From positions 1 to 64,000 of the forward strand of contig NZ_JARPUS010000006.1 of NCBI RefSeq assembly GCF_029537485.1: a stretch of DNA of 64,000 bases. Direction: 5' to 3'. Source of the DNA: Pseudomonas sp. GOM6 (GTDB lineage Bacteria > Pseudomonadota > Gammaproteobacteria > Pseudomonadales > Pseudomonadaceae). Below, in pieces: positions 32,523-42,617 of the stretch; position 1 is the first letter of the stretch, and every line of letters begins with the position of its first letter. The notes under the pieces were generated by a model. The model ran no database searches. It had not been told where the DNA came from and saw nothing but the letters and a program-made list of their open reading frames with translations. The position numbers were made by a program, and so were the translations under genes.

Positions 32523-33795
32523 TTGCCTGCGCCCGCTGTTGTTGGGCGCAGTTTTCCTCGGCTCTGCCGCACAGGCACAAGTACAGTCTCTGGATCGCGT
32601 CGTCGCCATCGTCGACAACGACGTGATCATGTACAGCCAGCTGGATCAGCGCCTCAACGAAGTCGAACAAACCCTGAACAAGCGCGGTGGCCAGCTGCCG
32701 CCGCAGGACGTTCTGCAACAGCAAGTGCTGGAGCGTCTGATCGTCGAGAACCTGCAGCTGCAGATCGGTGATCGCTCGGGCATCCGCATCACCGATGAAG
32801 AACTCAACCAGGCCATGGCCAGTATTGCCCAGCGCAATAACCTGACCTTGGATCAGTTCCGCGCGGCCCTAGCCCGTGACGGCCTGTCCTACGAGCAGGC
32901 TCGCGAGCAGATCCGCCGCGAAATGGTGATCAGCCGTGTGCGCCAGCGCCGCGTGGCCGAGCGCATTCAGGTCACCGACCAAGAGGTGAACAACTTCCTC
33001 GCCTCCGACCTGGGCCAGATGCAGCTGGCGGAGGAATACCGCCTGGCCAACATCCTGATCCCGGTGCCCGATGCCGCTTCGCCGGATCAGATCCGTGCCG
33101 CCGCACAGAAAACTGCCGAGGTCTACGACAAGCTGCGCGGCGGGGCCGACTTCGCCCAGATGGCCATCGCCAACTCCGGCAGTGAGAACGCCCTGGAAGG
33201 CGGCGATATCGGCTGGCGCAAAGGCGCCCAGCTGCCGCCGGCCTTCGCCGAGCTGATTCGCAGCCTGTCCGTTGGCGAGATCACCGAACCGCTGCGCACC
33301 CCGGGCGGCTTCATGATCGTCAAGCTGCAGGAAAAACGCGGCGGCGATACACAGATGCGCGACGAAGTACATGTGCGCCACATCCTGATCAAGCCCAACG
33401 CCATCCGCAGCGAAGCAGAAACCCAGCGCCTGGTCGAACGCCTTCACCAGCGCATCCTGGCCGGTGAAGATTTCGCCGAGCTGGCAAAGAGTTTCTCCGA
33501 AGACCCGGGTTCGGCCCTCAACGGCGGCGACCTCAACTGGATCGACCCGAACAGCCTGGTGCCGGAGTTCCGCGACGTGATGGCCAAAACCCCCAGCGGC
33601 CAGCTGTCCGAGCCGTTCAAGAGCCCCTATGGCTGGCACGTGCTGGAAGTCCTCGGCCGCCGCGCCACCGACAGCAGCGATCAGTTCCGCAAGCAGCAGG
33701 CCATGAACGCCCTGCGCAACCGCAAATACGACGAAGAGCTGCAGGCCTGGCTGCGCCAGATCCGCGACGAGGCCTACGTCGAGATCAAGCTGTAA
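32503..33795 (+). CDS. surA: Periplasmic chaperone and peptidyl-prolyl isomerase SurA
   Basis: Escorts outer-membrane proteins such as LptD to the Bam complex. The 430-residue product has a signal peptide ([15 protein letters not shown]), a SurA N-terminal chaperone domain and two parvulin domains (about 175-275 and 285-385, the second with [12 protein letters not shown]). No ATG is available: I place the start at GTG 32503, which gives [13 protein letters not shown] and the 430-residue family length, overlapping lptD by 20 bases. GTG 32497 is the alternative. A strong terminator follows. Confidence 0.94.
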   Translation: MKNKLSDCLRPLLLGAVFLGSAAQAQVQSLDRVVAIVDNDVIMYSQLDQRLNEVEQTLNKRGGQLPPQDVLQQQVLERLIVENLQLQIGDRSGIRITDEELNQAMASIAQRNNLTLDQFRAALARDGLSYEQAREQIRREMVISRVRQRRVAERIQVTDQEVNNFLASDLGQMQLAEEYRLANILIPVPDAASPDQIRAAAQKTAEVYDKLRGGADFAQMAIANSGSENALEGGDIGWRKGAQLPPAFAELIRSLSVGEITEPLRTPGGFMIVKLQEKRGGDTQMRDEVHVRHILIKPNAIRSEAETQRLVERLHQRILAGEDFAELAKSFSEDPGSALNGGDLNWIDPNSLVPEFRDVMAKTPSGQLSEPFKSPYGWHVLEVLGRRATDSSDQFRKQQAMNALRNRKYDEELQAWLRQIRDEAYVEIKL

Positions 33796-33812
33796 GCACT
33801 GCCGCATGAAGA

Positions 33813-33838
33813 GCCCGGCCTGGCGCCGGGCTTTTTTT
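33813..33838 (+). terminator. Terminator after surA
   Basis: A 7-bp stem GCCCGGC / GCCGGGC with loop CTGGC is followed by seven T. It separates lptD-surA from pdxA. Confidence 0.9.
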
Positions 33839-33879
33839 CGCCCGTAAACTGAGCGTTCCGCACCAAGAGAATCTGCCCC

Positions 33880-34866
33880 ATGAGCCTGTTCGCCCTGACC
33901 CCTGGAGAGCCCGCCGGCATTGGCCCGGATCTGTGTCTGCTGCTAGCCCAGGAGGCCCAGCCGGCAGCGCTGGTCGCCATCGCCAGCCGCCAGCTACTGG
34001 TCGAGCGCAGTCAGCAACTGGGGCTGGGCATCACGCTATTGAGTGTCGGCCCAGGCAGCTGGCCTAACACGCCTGCTCCTGCCGGCAGCCTGTACGTCTG
34101 GGATACCCCGCTAACAGCAGAGGTGCAACCCGGCCAACTGAACCAGGACAACGCGGCCTACGTGTTGCAAACCCTGACCCGTGCCGGCCAGGGCTGCCTC
34201 GACGGCACCTTCGCCGGGATGATCACCGCCCCGGTGCACAAGGGCGTGATCAACGAGGCCGGCATCCCCTTCTCCGGCCACACCGAGTTTCTCGCCGAGC
34301 TGACCGCCACCGAGCAAGTGGTCATGATGCTGGCCACCCACGGCCTGCGCGTGGCACTGGTGACTACGCACCTGCCGCTCAAGGACGTCGCCACGGCCAT
34401 CACGGCCGAGCGCCTGACGCGGGTGACCCGTATCCTGCATGCGGACCTGGTGGAGAAGTTCGGCATCGCCCAGCCGCGCATTCTGGTCTGCGGCCTCAAC
34501 CCGCATGCGGGTGAAGGCGGCCATTTGGGCCGTGAGGAAATCGAGGTGATCGAACCGACACTGGCGCAATTGCGTACAGAGGGGCTGAACCTGATCGGCC
34601 CGCTGCCGGCCGACACCCTGTTCACCCCCAAGCACCTGGAACACTGCGACGCCGTGCTGGCCATGTACCACGACCAGGGCCTGCCGGTGCTCAAGTACAA
34701 GGGGTTCGGCGCGGCGGTCAACATCACCCTGGGCCTGCCGATCATTCGCACCTCGGTCGATCACGGCACCGCACTGGACCTGGCCGGCACCGGCAAGGTC
34801 GATACCGGCAGCCTGCGCGTCGCACTGGAAACCGCCTACCAGATGGCTACTGCACGCAGCGCGTAG
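33880..34866 (+). CDS. pdxA: 4-hydroxythreonine-4-phosphate dehydrogenase
   Basis: NAD-dependent step of pyridoxal-5-phosphate synthesis. The 328-residue protein has [12 protein letters not shown] at the N-terminus, [22 protein letters not shown] with metal-binding His, [14 protein letters not shown] and [16 protein letters not shown]. Its TAG stop lies inside the outer arm of a palindromic repeat that fills the gap to ksgA. Confidence 0.96.
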   Translation: MSLFALTPGEPAGIGPDLCLLLAQEAQPAALVAIASRQLLVERSQQLGLGITLLSVGPGSWPNTPAPAGSLYVWDTPLTAEVQPGQLNQDNAAYVLQTLTRAGQGCLDGTFAGMITAPVHKGVINEAGIPFSGHTEFLAELTATEQVVMMLATHGLRVALVTTHLPLKDVATAITAERLTRVTRILHADLVEKFGIAQPRILVCGLNPHAGEGGHLGREEIEVIEPTLAQLRTEGLNLIGPLPADTLFTPKHLEHCDAVLAMYHDQGLPVLKYKGFGAAVNITLGLPIIRTSVDHGTALDLAGTGKVDTGSLRVALETAYQMATARSA

Positions 34867-34947
34867 GCCGGGGAGAGCGCAGCGAAACCCAGTCTTCCCA
34901 TGAACAAGACGCTGGGTTTCGGCGCCAGGCGTCTCTACCCAGCCTAC
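34863..34947. repeat. Extragenic palindromic element overlapping the pdxA stop
   Basis: There is an outer inverted pair GTAGGC (34863-34868) / GCCTAC (34942-34947) and an inner 9-bp pair GAAACCCAG (34884-34892) / CTGGGTTTC (34912-34920). The pdxA stop codon TAG is part of the left outer arm. The form resembles REP-type extragenic repeats of Pseudomonas; the copy number in this genome is unknown. Confidence 0.6.
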
Positions 34948-34993
34948 GGCTGGCGGCGGCGATGCTGTTAAACTGCTGCACTTTAGCATTGCG

Positions 34994-35021
34994 CTTTAAG
35001 CTTGTGGCTTGAAGCTTGGAG
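34994..35021 (+). repeat. Four tandem heptamers supplying the ksgA ribosome binding site
   Basis: CTTTAAG-CTTGTGG-CTTGAAG-CTTGGAG are four head-to-tail 7-base units of consensus CTTGNAG. The last unit contains GGAG (35018-35021), eight bases before the ksgA ATG, and is the only visible Shine-Dalgarno sequence. Confidence 0.7.
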
Positions 35022-35029
35022 CCGTACCC

Positions 35030-35842
35030 ATGAGTGACTACCAACACCGCGCGCGCAAGCGCTTTGGCCAGAACTTCCTGCACGATGCCGGCGTGATCCA
35101 TCGCATCCTGCGCGCCATCCATGCCAAAGAAGGCGAGCGTCTGCTGGAAATCGGCCCGGGCCAGGGCGCCCTGACCGAAGGCCTGCTGAACAGCGGTGCA
35201 CAGCTCGATGTGATCGAGCTGGACCTCGACCTGATCCCTATCCTGCAGGCCAAGTTCGGCGACAATCCGCGCTTCAATCTCAACCAGGGTGATGCCCTGA
35301 AGTTCGACTTCAGCCGCCTGGATGCCGCGCCGCGTAGCCTGCGCGTCGTCGGCAATCTGCCGTACAACATCTCCACCCCGCTGATCTTTCACCTGCTGGA
35401 CAACGCCCCGCTGATCCGTGACATGCACTTCATGCTGCAGAAGGAAGTGGTCGAGCGCCTGGCTGCCGAGCCGGGCGGCGGTGACTGGGGCCGCCTGTCG
35501 ATCATGGTGCAATACCACTGCCGGGTGGAGCATCTGTTCAACGTCGGCCCAGGCGCCTTCAACCCGCCGCCCAAGGTCGACTCGGCCATCGTCCGCCTGG
35601 TGCCGCACGAGACGCTGCCGCATCCCGCCAAGGATCATCGCCTGCTCGAACGTGTGGTACGCGAGGCCTTCAACATGCGCCGCAAGACGCTGCGCAACAC
35701 GCTCAAGCAACTGCTGCCAGCCGAAGCCATCGAGGCCGCCGGCGTGGATGGCGGTCTGCGCCCGGAGCAGCTGGACCTGGCCGCCTTCGTGCGCCTGGCC
35801 GATCAGCTGGCCGAGCGCCAGCCCGCCAGCCAAGCCGACTAA
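35030..35842 (+). CDS. ksgA: 16S rRNA dimethyladenosine transferase KsgA (RsmA)
   Basis: Dimethylates two adjacent adenosines near the 3' end of 16S rRNA, a late 30S assembly check. The 270-residue protein has [11 protein letters not shown], the SAM-binding [12 protein letters not shown], and the catalytic NLPYNIS motif. The ATG at 35030 follows a GGAG provided by a heptamer repeat. It is first of the tight group ksgA-apaG-apaH-glpE. Confidence 0.96.
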   Translation: MSDYQHRARKRFGQNFLHDAGVIHRILRAIHAKEGERLLEIGPGQGALTEGLLNSGAQLDVIELDLDLIPILQAKFGDNPRFNLNQGDALKFDFSRLDAAPRSLRVVGNLPYNISTPLIFHLLDNAPLIRDMHFMLQKEVVERLAAEPGGGDWGRLSIMVQYHCRVEHLFNVGPGAFNPPPKVDSAIVRLVPHETLPHPAKDHRLLERVVREAFNMRRKTLRNTLKQLLPAEAIEAAGVDGGLRPEQLDLAAFVRLADQLAERQPASQAD

Positions 35843-35873
35843 ACTGTCTATCCAGCCAATCGAGTTCACCCAG

Positions 35874-36254
35874 ATGGCCGCCTCCCCCTATCAGATCGAC
35901 GTCAGCGTCGAGACCCGCTACCTGCCGGAGCAGTCCACGCCGGAGCAGAACCGCTACGCCTTCGCCTACACCGTGACCCTGCACAACAGTGGCGCGGTGG
36001 CCGCCAAACTACTGAGCCGCCACTGGATCATCACCGACGGCGACGGCCGCGTGCAGGAAGTGCGCGGCGCCGGCGTGGTCGGTCAGCAGCCGCACCTGGA
36101 GCCCGGCGAGAGCCACACCTACAGCAGCGGCACGGTGATGGCGACCAAGGTGGGCAACATGCACGGCAGTTACCAGATGGTCGCCGACGACGGCACCCGC
36201 TTCGACGCCCCCATCGCCCCCTTCCGCCTGGCCATGCCCGGAGCCCTGCACTGA
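35874..36254 (+). CDS. apaG: ApaG protein
   Basis: A 126-residue fibronectin-III-like protein (DUF525). Visible features are [36 protein letters not shown] and the glycine-rich [11 protein letters not shown]. It is linked to Co/Mg tolerance genetically in enterobacteria, but the molecular role is unsettled. The ATG at 35874 is internal to a longer open frame over ksgA. Its TGA overlaps the apaH ATG by one base (TGATG). Confidence 0.94.
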   Translation: MAASPYQIDVSVETRYLPEQSTPEQNRYAFAYTVTLHNSGAVAAKLLSRHWIITDGDGRVQEVRGAGVVGQQPHLEPGESHTYSSGTVMATKVGNMHGSYQMVADDGTRFDAPIAPFRLAMPGALH

Positions 36255-37075
36255 TGGCCACCTATGCCGTCGGTGACCTGCAAGGCTGCCTGCAACCTCT
36301 GCAATGTCTGCTCGAACGGGTCACCTTCGACCCCGCCCGGGACAAGCTGTGGCTGGTTGGCGACCTGGTCAACCGCGGCCCGGCATCGCTGGAAACCCTG
36401 CGTTTCCTCTACGCCATGCGCGATTCGCTGGTCTGCGTGCTGGGCAATCATGACCTGCACCTGATCGCCGTCGCGCACAACATCGAGCGCCTGAAGAAAA
36501 ACGACACCCTGCGCGAAATCATCGAGGCGCCAGACTGCGCCGAGCTGATCGACTGGCTACGCCAGCAGAAGCTGATGCACTACGACGAACAGCGTGACAT
36601 CGCCCTGGTGCACGCCGGCATCGCCCCGCAATGGACCGTCAAGAAAGCCCTCAAGCGCGCCGCCGAAGTCGAGGAAGTACTGCGTGACGACGCGCGCCTG
36701 CCGCTGTTCCTCGACGGCATGTACGGCAACGAACCGGCCTGCTGGGACGGCGACCTGCACGGCGTTACCCGCCTGCGGGTGATCACCAACTACTTCACGC
36801 GCATGCGCTTTTGTCGCGAAGACGGCACCCTGGACCTGAAGAGCAAGGAAGGCGTCGGCACCGCCCCGGCTGGCTACGCGCCCTGGTTCAGCTGGCCGCA
36901 GCGCAAGACCCGCGGCCAGAAGATCATCTTTGGTCACTGGGCGGCCCTGGAAGGCAAGTGCGAAGAACCCGGCCTGTTCGCCCTCGACAGTGGCTGTGTC
37001 TGGGGCGGCGCCATGAGCCTGATGAATATCGATAGCGGCGAACTGTACCGCTGCAGCTGCGAGGACCTGAAATGA
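36254..37075 (+). CDS. apaH: Symmetrical diadenosine tetraphosphatase
   Basis: Hydrolyses Ap4A to two ADP and also removes Np4N RNA caps. The 273-residue PPP-family metallophosphatase has [35 protein letters not shown] and, near the C-terminus, GHWAALEGK. It overlaps apaG by 1 and glpE by 4 bases, so the three are translationally coupled. Confidence 0.96.
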   Translation: MATYAVGDLQGCLQPLQCLLERVTFDPARDKLWLVGDLVNRGPASLETLRFLYAMRDSLVCVLGNHDLHLIAVAHNIERLKKNDTLREIIEAPDCAELIDWLRQQKLMHYDEQRDIALVHAGIAPQWTVKKALKRAAEVEEVLRDDARLPLFLDGMYGNEPACWDGDLHGVTRLRVITNYFTRMRFCREDGTLDLKSKEGVGTAPAGYAPWFSWPQRKTRGQKIIFGHWAALEGKCEEPGLFALDSGCVWGGAMSLMNIDSGELYRCSCEDLK

Positions 37076-37401
37076 GCGAATTCAAACGCATTCCCCCGGA
37101 GCAGGCTCAGGCGCTGCGCGAGCAGGGCGCCGTGGTCGTCGACATTCGCGACCCACAGAGCTTCGCCAATGGCCATATCAGCGGCTCCACGCACCTGGAC
37201 AACCACAGCCTGGCAGGCTTCATCGCCGCCGCCGACTTCGACCAGCCGCTGATCGTCACCTGCTACCACGGCAACTCCAGCCAGAGTGCGGCCGCCTACC
37301 TGGCCCATCAGGGCTTCGCCGAGGTCTATAGCCTGGACGGAGGCTTCGAACTGTGGCGTAGCCAGTACCCGGACCAGGTGGCCGCCAGCGACGCCGAATA
37401 A
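37072..37401 (+). CDS. glpE: Thiosulfate sulfurtransferase GlpE
   Basis: A single-domain rhodanese of 109 residues that transfers sulfur from thiosulfate to cyanide or thioredoxin. The active-site cysteine lies in [13 protein letters not shown], the GlpE-type loop. The start overlaps the apaH stop (ATGA). It ends a four-gene run; a 276-base leader region follows before prkA. Confidence 0.94.
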   Translation: MSEFKRIPPEQAQALREQGAVVVDIRDPQSFANGHISGSTHLDNHSLAGFIAAADFDQPLIVTCYHGNSSQSAAAYLAHQGFAEVYSLDGGFELWRSQYPDQVAASDAE

Positions 37402-37677
37402 AAATTTCTGCGCGGTGCAAAGCCGCGCCGCATGCCGCCTGCAGAGAAATAACCGACCAGCGGCAACATACTGTCACCTGTTTGCAGCCCTTGCGCCGGA
37501 CGAAAGCGAACTACGCTTAGGACGAGGCCGTCCAAAAGGAGAACCGGTCCACCGGTTCCGGGCCATCGGTAGCGTCTCTTGGTGTTCTGGGGGTTGTTCC
37601 ACGGCGTTTACGCCGCCTTCCCATGCACCCGCCCGAATGCCCCGCGCCGACTCCACGTAAGCCAGCGAGGTGCAGTC
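37402..37677 (+). promoter_or_regulatory. Leader and promoter region of prkA-yeaH-spoVR
   Basis: This gap holds a hairpin GCGCGG/CCGCGC (37410-37428), a possible -10 (TACGCT in GAACTACGCTTAG, near 37512), and AAGGAG (37536-37541) abutting the perfect palindrome AACCGGT-CC-ACCGGTT (37542-37557). No start codon sits at a usable distance after that AAGGAG. E. coli yeaG-yeaH is RpoS-dependent (known); I cannot prove a sigma-S promoter here. No other gene is visible. Confidence 0.4.
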
Positions 37678-39600
37678 ATGAGCATATTCAGCCACTTCCA
37701 GCAAAGGTTCGAAGCCACTCGCCAGGAGGAGTACTCCCTGCAGGAGTACCTGGAGCTGTGCAAGACGGACCCCAGCGCCTATGCCACCGCGGCAGAGCGC
37801 CTGTTGCTGGCCATCGGCTCGCCGGAACTGGTGGATACCTCGTCCGACTCGCGGCTGTCACGGATCTTCTCCAACAAGGTGATTCGTCGCTACCCGGCCT
37901 TCGCCGACTTCCACGGCATGGAGGAGTGCATCGACCAGATCGTGTCCTACTTCCGCCACGCCGCGCAGGGCCTGGAGGAGAAGAAACAGATCCTCTACCT
38001 GCTCGGCCCGGTGGGTGGCGGCAAGTCGTCCCTGGCCGAGAAGCTCAAGCACCTGATGGAAAAGGTCCCCTTCTATGCCATCAAGGGCTCGCCGGTGTTC
38101 GAGTCGCCGCTGGGGCTGTTCAATGACGCCGAGGACGGCGCCATCCTCGAGGAGGACTACGGCATTCCGCGGCGCTACCTGAACAGCATCATGTCGCCCT
38201 GGGCCACCAAGCGCCTGCAGGAATTCGGCGGCGACATCAGCCAGTTCCGCGTAGTCAAGCTGTACCCGTCGATCCTCAACCAGATCGCCGTGGCCAAGAC
38301 CGAGCCGGGCGACGAGAACAACCAGGACATCTCCGCCCTGGTCGGCAAGGTGGATATCCGCAAGCTGGAAGAATTCCCACAGAACGACGCCGACGCCTAC
38401 AGCTACTCGGGCGCGCTGTGCCGCGCCAACCAGGGCCTGATGGAGTTCGTCGAAATGTTCAAGGCACCGATCAAGGTGCTGCACCCGCTGCTGACCGCGA
38501 CCCAGGAAGGCAACTACAACAGCACCGAAGGCCTGGGCGCGATTCCCTACAGCGGCATCCTGTTGGCCCACTCCAACGAATCGGAATGGCACAGCTTCCG
38601 CAACAACAAGAACAACGAGGCGTTCATCGACCGCATCTACATCGTCAAGGTGCCCTACTGCCTGCGCGTGTCGGACGAGATCAAGATCTACGACAAGTTG
38701 CTGGTCAACAGCTCGCTGGCCAAGGCCCATTGCGCCCCCGACACCCTGAAGATGCTCGCCCAGTTCTCCGTACTGAGCCGCCTGAAGGAGCCGGAAAACT
38801 CCAACGTTTATTCGAAGATGCGCGTCTACGACGGCGAGAACCTCAAGGATACCGACCCCAAGGCCAAGTCGATCCAGGAATACCGCGACGCGGCCGGCGT
38901 CGACGAGGGCATGAACGGCCTGTCGACCCGTTTCGCCTTCAAGATCCTGTCCAAGGTCTTCAATTTCGACCCCCACGAGGTCGCCGCCAACCCGGTGCAC
39001 CTGCTCTACGTGCTGGAACAGCAGATCGAACAGGAACAGTTCCCCGCCGAAGTGCGCGAACGCTATCTGCGCTTCATCAAGGAATACCTGGCGCCGCGCT
39101 ACATCGAGTTCATCGGCAAGGAAATCCAGACTGCCTACCTGGAGTCCTACAGCGAATACGGGCAGAACATCTTCGACCGCTACGTGCTGTACGCCGACTT
39201 CTGGATTCAGGATCAGGAATACCGCGACCCGGAGACCGGCGAGATCCTCAATCGCGTGGCACTCAACGAGGAGCTGGAAAAGATCGAGAAGCCGGCCGGC
39301 ATCAGCAATCCGAAGGACTTCCGCAACGAGATCGTCAACTTCGTGCTGCGCGCTCGCGCCAACAACAACGGCAAGAACCCCACCTGGCTCAGCTACGAGA
39401 AGCTGCGGGTGGTCATCGAGAAGAAGATGTTCTCCAACACCGAGGACCTGCTGCCGGTCATCAGCTTCAACGCCAAGGCCAGCAAGGAGGATCAACAGAA
39501 GCACAACGACTTCGTCAAACGCATGGTCGAGCGCGGCTATACCGACAAACAGGTGCGCTTGCTCTCCGAGTGGTATCTGCGGGTTCGCAAATCGCAATAA
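37678..39600 (+). CDS. prkA: PrkA/YeaG family AAA+ protein (serine kinase family)
   Basis: A 640-residue protein of the PrkA family, historically called a serine protein kinase; recent Bacillus work suggests AAA+ protease-like activity. The AAA_PrkA domain (about 20-375) has Walker A LLGPVGGGKSSLAEKL. The PrkA C-terminal domain follows (about 380-635). I chose the ATG at 37678; the frame runs back to 37579 without a plausible start. It is the first of the starvation-linked trio prkA-yeaH-spoVR. Confidence 0.94.
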   Translation: MSIFSHFQQRFEATRQEEYSLQEYLELCKTDPSAYATAAERLLLAIGSPELVDTSSDSRLSRIFSNKVIRRYPAFADFHGMEECIDQIVSYFRHAAQGLEEKKQILYLLGPVGGGKSSLAEKLKHLMEKVPFYAIKGSPVFESPLGLFNDAEDGAILEEDYGIPRRYLNSIMSPWATKRLQEFGGDISQFRVVKLYPSILNQIAVAKTEPGDENNQDISALVGKVDIRKLEEFPQNDADAYSYSGALCRANQGLMEFVEMFKAPIKVLHPLLTATQEGNYNSTEGLGAIPYSGILLAHSNESEWHSFRNNKNNEAFIDRIYIVKVPYCLRVSDEIKIYDKLLVNSSLAKAHCAPDTLKMLAQFSVLSRLKEPENSNVYSKMRVYDGENLKDTDPKAKSIQEYRDAAGVDEGMNGLSTRFAFKILSKVFNFDPHEVAANPVHLLYVLEQQIEQEQFPAEVRERYLRFIKEYLAPRYIEFIGKEIQTAYLESYSEYGQNIFDRYVLYADFWIQDQEYRDPETGEILNRVALNEELEKIEKPAGISNPKDFRNEIVNFVLRARANNNGKNPTWLSYEKLRVVIEKKMFSNTEDLLPVISFNAKASKEDQQKHNDFVKRMVERGYTDKQVRLLSEWYLRVRKSQ

Positions 39601-39697
39601 GGTGGCCTGACGCGACCGGCCACAGGCCCGGGTTGAGCGCCGCCAAAGCGCTTGGTCCTGGCTTGCGGCCGATGCCTGCAGCGTACGGAGGGCAGTT

Positions 39698-40969
39698 ATG
39701 AGTCATGTGATCGACCGACGCCTGAACGGCAAGAACAAGAGCACGGTGAACCGCCAGCGTTTTCTGCGGCGCTACCGTGACCACATCAAGAAGGCGGTCG
39801 AGGAGGCCGTCAGCCGCCGCTCCATTACCGACATGGAGCACGGCGAGCAGATCAGCATTCCCGGCCGCGACATCGATGAGCCAGTGCTGCACCACGGCCG
39901 AGGCGGTCGGCAGACCACCGTGCACCCGGGTAACAAGGAGTTCAACGCCGGTGACCATGTGCAGCGCCCGCAGGGCGGTGGTGGCGGACGTGGCGCCGGC
40001 AAGGCGAGCAACTCTGGCGAGGGCATGGACGAGTTCGTGTTCCAGATCACCCAGGAAGAGTTCCTCGATTTCATGTTCGAGGACCTGGAACTGCCCAATC
40101 TGGTCAAACGCCACCTGACCGGCACCGATACCTTCAAGACCGTGCGCGCGGGCATCAGCAACGAGGGCAACCCCTCACGCATCAATATCGTCCGCACCCT
40201 GCGCTCGGCCCACGCCCGACGCATCGCCCTGTCCGGCACAAGCCGGAGAAAGCTACGCGAGGCCAAGGCCGAGCTCGAACGACTCAGGCGCGAAGAGCCG
40301 GACAACTTCGGCGATATTCAGGAAATCGAAGCGGAAATCGAGCGACTCAGCGCTCGCATCCACCGCGTTCCGTTCCTCGACACCTTCGACCTCAAGTACA
40401 ACCTGCTGGTCAAACACCCCAACCCCAGCTCCAAGGCGGTGATGTTCTGCCTGATGGACGTGTCCGGCTCCATGACCCAGGCCACCAAGGATGTGGCCAA
40501 GCGTTTCTTCATCCTCCTGTACCTGTTCCTCAAGCGGAACTACGAGCGCATCGAAGTGGTGTTCATCCGCCACCACACCAGCGCCAAGGAAGTGGACGAA
40601 GAGGAGTTCTTCTACTCCCGCGAAACCGGCGGCACCATCGTCTCCAGCGCTCTCAAGCTGATGCAGGAGATCATGGCCGAGCGCTACCCGACCAACGAAT
40701 GGAACATCTACGGCGCCCAGGCCTCGGACGGCGACAACTGGAACGATGATTCGCCGGTGTGCCGCGATATTCTGATCAACCAGATCATGCCGTTCGTGCA
40801 GTACTTCACCTACGTCGAGATCACCCCGCGCGAGCACCAGGCGCTGTGGTTCGAATACGAACAGGTCAGCGAGAGCTTCGCCGAGAGTTTCGCCCAGCAG
40901 CAGCTGGTCTCCGCCGCGGACATCTACCCGGTGTTCCGCGAGCTGTTCCAGCGCCGCATGGTCACCTGA
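39698..40969 (+). CDS. yeaH: YeaH/DUF444 family VWA-like protein
   Basis: A 423-residue cytoplasmic protein of DUF444. It has a basic N-terminus ([22 protein letters not shown]), a glycine-rich linker ([15 protein letters not shown]), a coiled-coil segment (about 185-220), and a C-terminal von Willebrand A-like domain with the metal-site motif MDVSGSMTQ. It is paired with PrkA in most proteobacteria. GTGGCC/GGCCAC (39602-39623) forms a hairpin in the gap after prkA. The biochemical role is unknown. Confidence 0.93.
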   Translation: MSHVIDRRLNGKNKSTVNRQRFLRRYRDHIKKAVEEAVSRRSITDMEHGEQISIPGRDIDEPVLHHGRGGRQTTVHPGNKEFNAGDHVQRPQGGGGGRGAGKASNSGEGMDEFVFQITQEEFLDFMFEDLELPNLVKRHLTGTDTFKTVRAGISNEGNPSRINIVRTLRSAHARRIALSGTSRRKLREAKAELERLRREEPDNFGDIQEIEAEIERLSARIHRVPFLDTFDLKYNLLVKHPNPSSKAVMFCLMDVSGSMTQATKDVAKRFFILLYLFLKRNYERIEVVFIRHHTSAKEVDEEEFFYSRETGGTIVSSALKLMQEIMAERYPTNEWNIYGAQASDGDNWNDDSPVCRDILINQIMPFVQYFTYVEITPREHQALWFEYEQVSESFAESFAQQQLVSAADIYPVFRELFQRRMVT

Positions 40970-40979
40970 GGGTCAGCCC

Positions 40980-42545
40980 ATGAATGCCCCCGCCAAGAAA
41001 CGCCAACCCATCTCCACCGGCTCGGAATGGACCTTCGAGCTGATCCGTACCTACGACCGCGAGATCGCGCGCATCGCCGAGCGCTATGCGCTGGACACCT
41101 ACCCCAACCAGATCGAGGTGATCACCGCCGAGCAGATGATGGATGCCTACGCCTCGGTGGGCATGCCGCTGGGCTATCACCACTGGTCCTACGGCAAGCA
41201 TTTTCTGGCGACCGAGAAGGGCTACTCGCGCGGGCAGATGGGCCTGGCCTACGAGATCGTGATCAACTCCGATCCCTGCATCGCCTACCTGATGGAGGAA
41301 AACACCATCTGCATGCAGGCGCTGGTGATCGCCCATGCCTGCTACGGCCACAACAGTTTCTTCAAGGGCAACTACCTGTTCCGCACCTGGACCGACGCCA
41401 GCTCGATCATCGATTACCTGGTGTTCGCCAAGCAGTACATCATGCAGTGCGAGGAACGCCACGGCATCGACGCCGTGGAGGATCTGCTCGACTCCTGCCA
41501 CGCCCTGATGAACTACGGCGTCGACCGCTACAAACGGCCCTATCCGATCTCCGCCGAGGAGGAGCAGCGCCGGCAGAAGGATCGCGAGGAGCACCTGCAG
41601 CGGCAGATCAACGACCTTTGGCGCACCATTCCCAAAGGCAGCGGCAAGGACCGCGAGCACGACAGCAAGCGCTGGCCCGCCGAACCCCAGGAAAACATTC
41701 TGTACTTCCTGGAGAAGCACGCGCCGCTGCTGGAGCCCTGGCAGCGCGAGGTCGTGCGCATCGTGCGCAAGATCGCCCAGTACTTCTACCCGCAACGCCA
41801 GACCCAGGTGATGAACGAAGGCTGGGCCACCTTCTGGCACTACACCCTGATGAACGACCTGTACGACGAAGGCCTGGTCACCGACGGCTTCATGCTGGAA
41901 TTCCTGCAGTCGCACACCAGCGTGATCTACCAGCCGAGCTTCGACAGCCCCTACTACAGCGGCATCAACCCCTACACCCTGGGCTTCGCCATCTACAGCG
42001 ACATTCGCCGCATGTGCGAGCACCCGACCGAAGAGGACAAGCGCTGGTTCCCCGACATCGCCGGCGGCGACTGGCTGTCCACCCTCAAGTTCGCCATGGC
42101 CAACTTCAAGGACGAGAGCTTCATCCTGCAGTTCCTCTCACCCAAGGTGATCCGCGACCTCAAGCTGTTCAGCGTGCTCGACGACGACCTGCAGGACGAC
42201 CTGGTCATCCCCGCCATCCACGACGAGTTCGGCTACCGGCAGATCCGCGAAACCCTGGCCGCCCAATACAACCTGGGTAATCGCGAGCCCAACGTGCAGA
42301 TCTGGAGTGTCGACCGCCGTGGCGACCGCTCCCTGACCCTGCGCCACCAGCAGCACGAGCGCAAACCGCTGGGCGACTCCACCGGCGAGGTGCTCAAGCA
42401 CCTGCACCGCCTGTGGGGCTTCGACATTCACCTGGAAAGCATGCGCGGCGACCAGGTGGTCGGCATGCAGCACGTTCCGCCCAAGCGTGAAGCGGAGAGC
42501 GAGAACGAATATCCGCGCCTGGACCTGGTGATACCACCGATCTAG
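40980..42545 (+). CDS. SpoVR family protein
   Basis: A 521-residue SpoVR/YcgB-like protein named after a Bacillus spore-cortex gene but widespread in non-sporing bacteria. Features are SEWTFELIRTYDREIARIAERYALDTYPNQIEVI, the His-rich HACYGHNSFFKGNYLF and MNEGWATFWHYTLM, whose histidines and glutamate could bind metal (inference). It starts 10 bases after yeaH. In E. coli ycgB is unlinked to yeaGH, so this three-gene arrangement supports a shared function. Confidence 0.92.
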   Translation: MNAPAKKRQPISTGSEWTFELIRTYDREIARIAERYALDTYPNQIEVITAEQMMDAYASVGMPLGYHHWSYGKHFLATEKGYSRGQMGLAYEIVINSDPCIAYLMEENTICMQALVIAHACYGHNSFFKGNYLFRTWTDASSIIDYLVFAKQYIMQCEERHGIDAVEDLLDSCHALMNYGVDRYKRPYPISAEEEQRRQKDREEHLQRQINDLWRTIPKGSGKDREHDSKRWPAEPQENILYFLEKHAPLLEPWQREVVRIVRKIAQYFYPQRQTQVMNEGWATFWHYTLMNDLYDEGLVTDGFMLEFLQSHTSVIYQPSFDSPYYSGINPYTLGFAIYSDIRRMCEHPTEEDKRWFPDIAGGDWLSTLKFAMANFKDESFILQFLSPKVIRDLKLFSVLDDDLQDDLVIPAIHDEFGYRQIRETLAAQYNLGNREPNVQIWSVDRRGDRSLTLRHQQHERKPLGDSTGEVLKHLHRLWGFDIHLESMRGDQVVGMQHVPPKREAESENEYPRLDLVIPPI

Positions 42546-42566
42546 GGCGAACGTTCGGAGGCGAGG

Positions 42567-42585
42567 AGCGCCAGACGGCGCTTTT
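42567..42585 (+). terminator. Weak terminator after spoVR
   Basis: AGCGCC pairs with GGCGCT around AGAC, and TTTT begins at the end of the stem. The short stem and T-run make it a weak candidate. Confidence 0.5.
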
Positions 42586-42617
42586 CGCTTATCCTCCGCC
42601 GCAACGGAGGAATCGAC

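Noticed and set aside
30840..32630. A 596-codon open frame antisense to lptD/surA
   Set aside because: Arises from the codon bias of the GC-rich lptD gene; its product is Val/Ala-rich, with no domain and no ribosome site.
37579..37677. Upstream extension of PrkA
   Set aside because: No ATG; the added residues do not resemble family members and 37678 gives the standard 640-residue protein.
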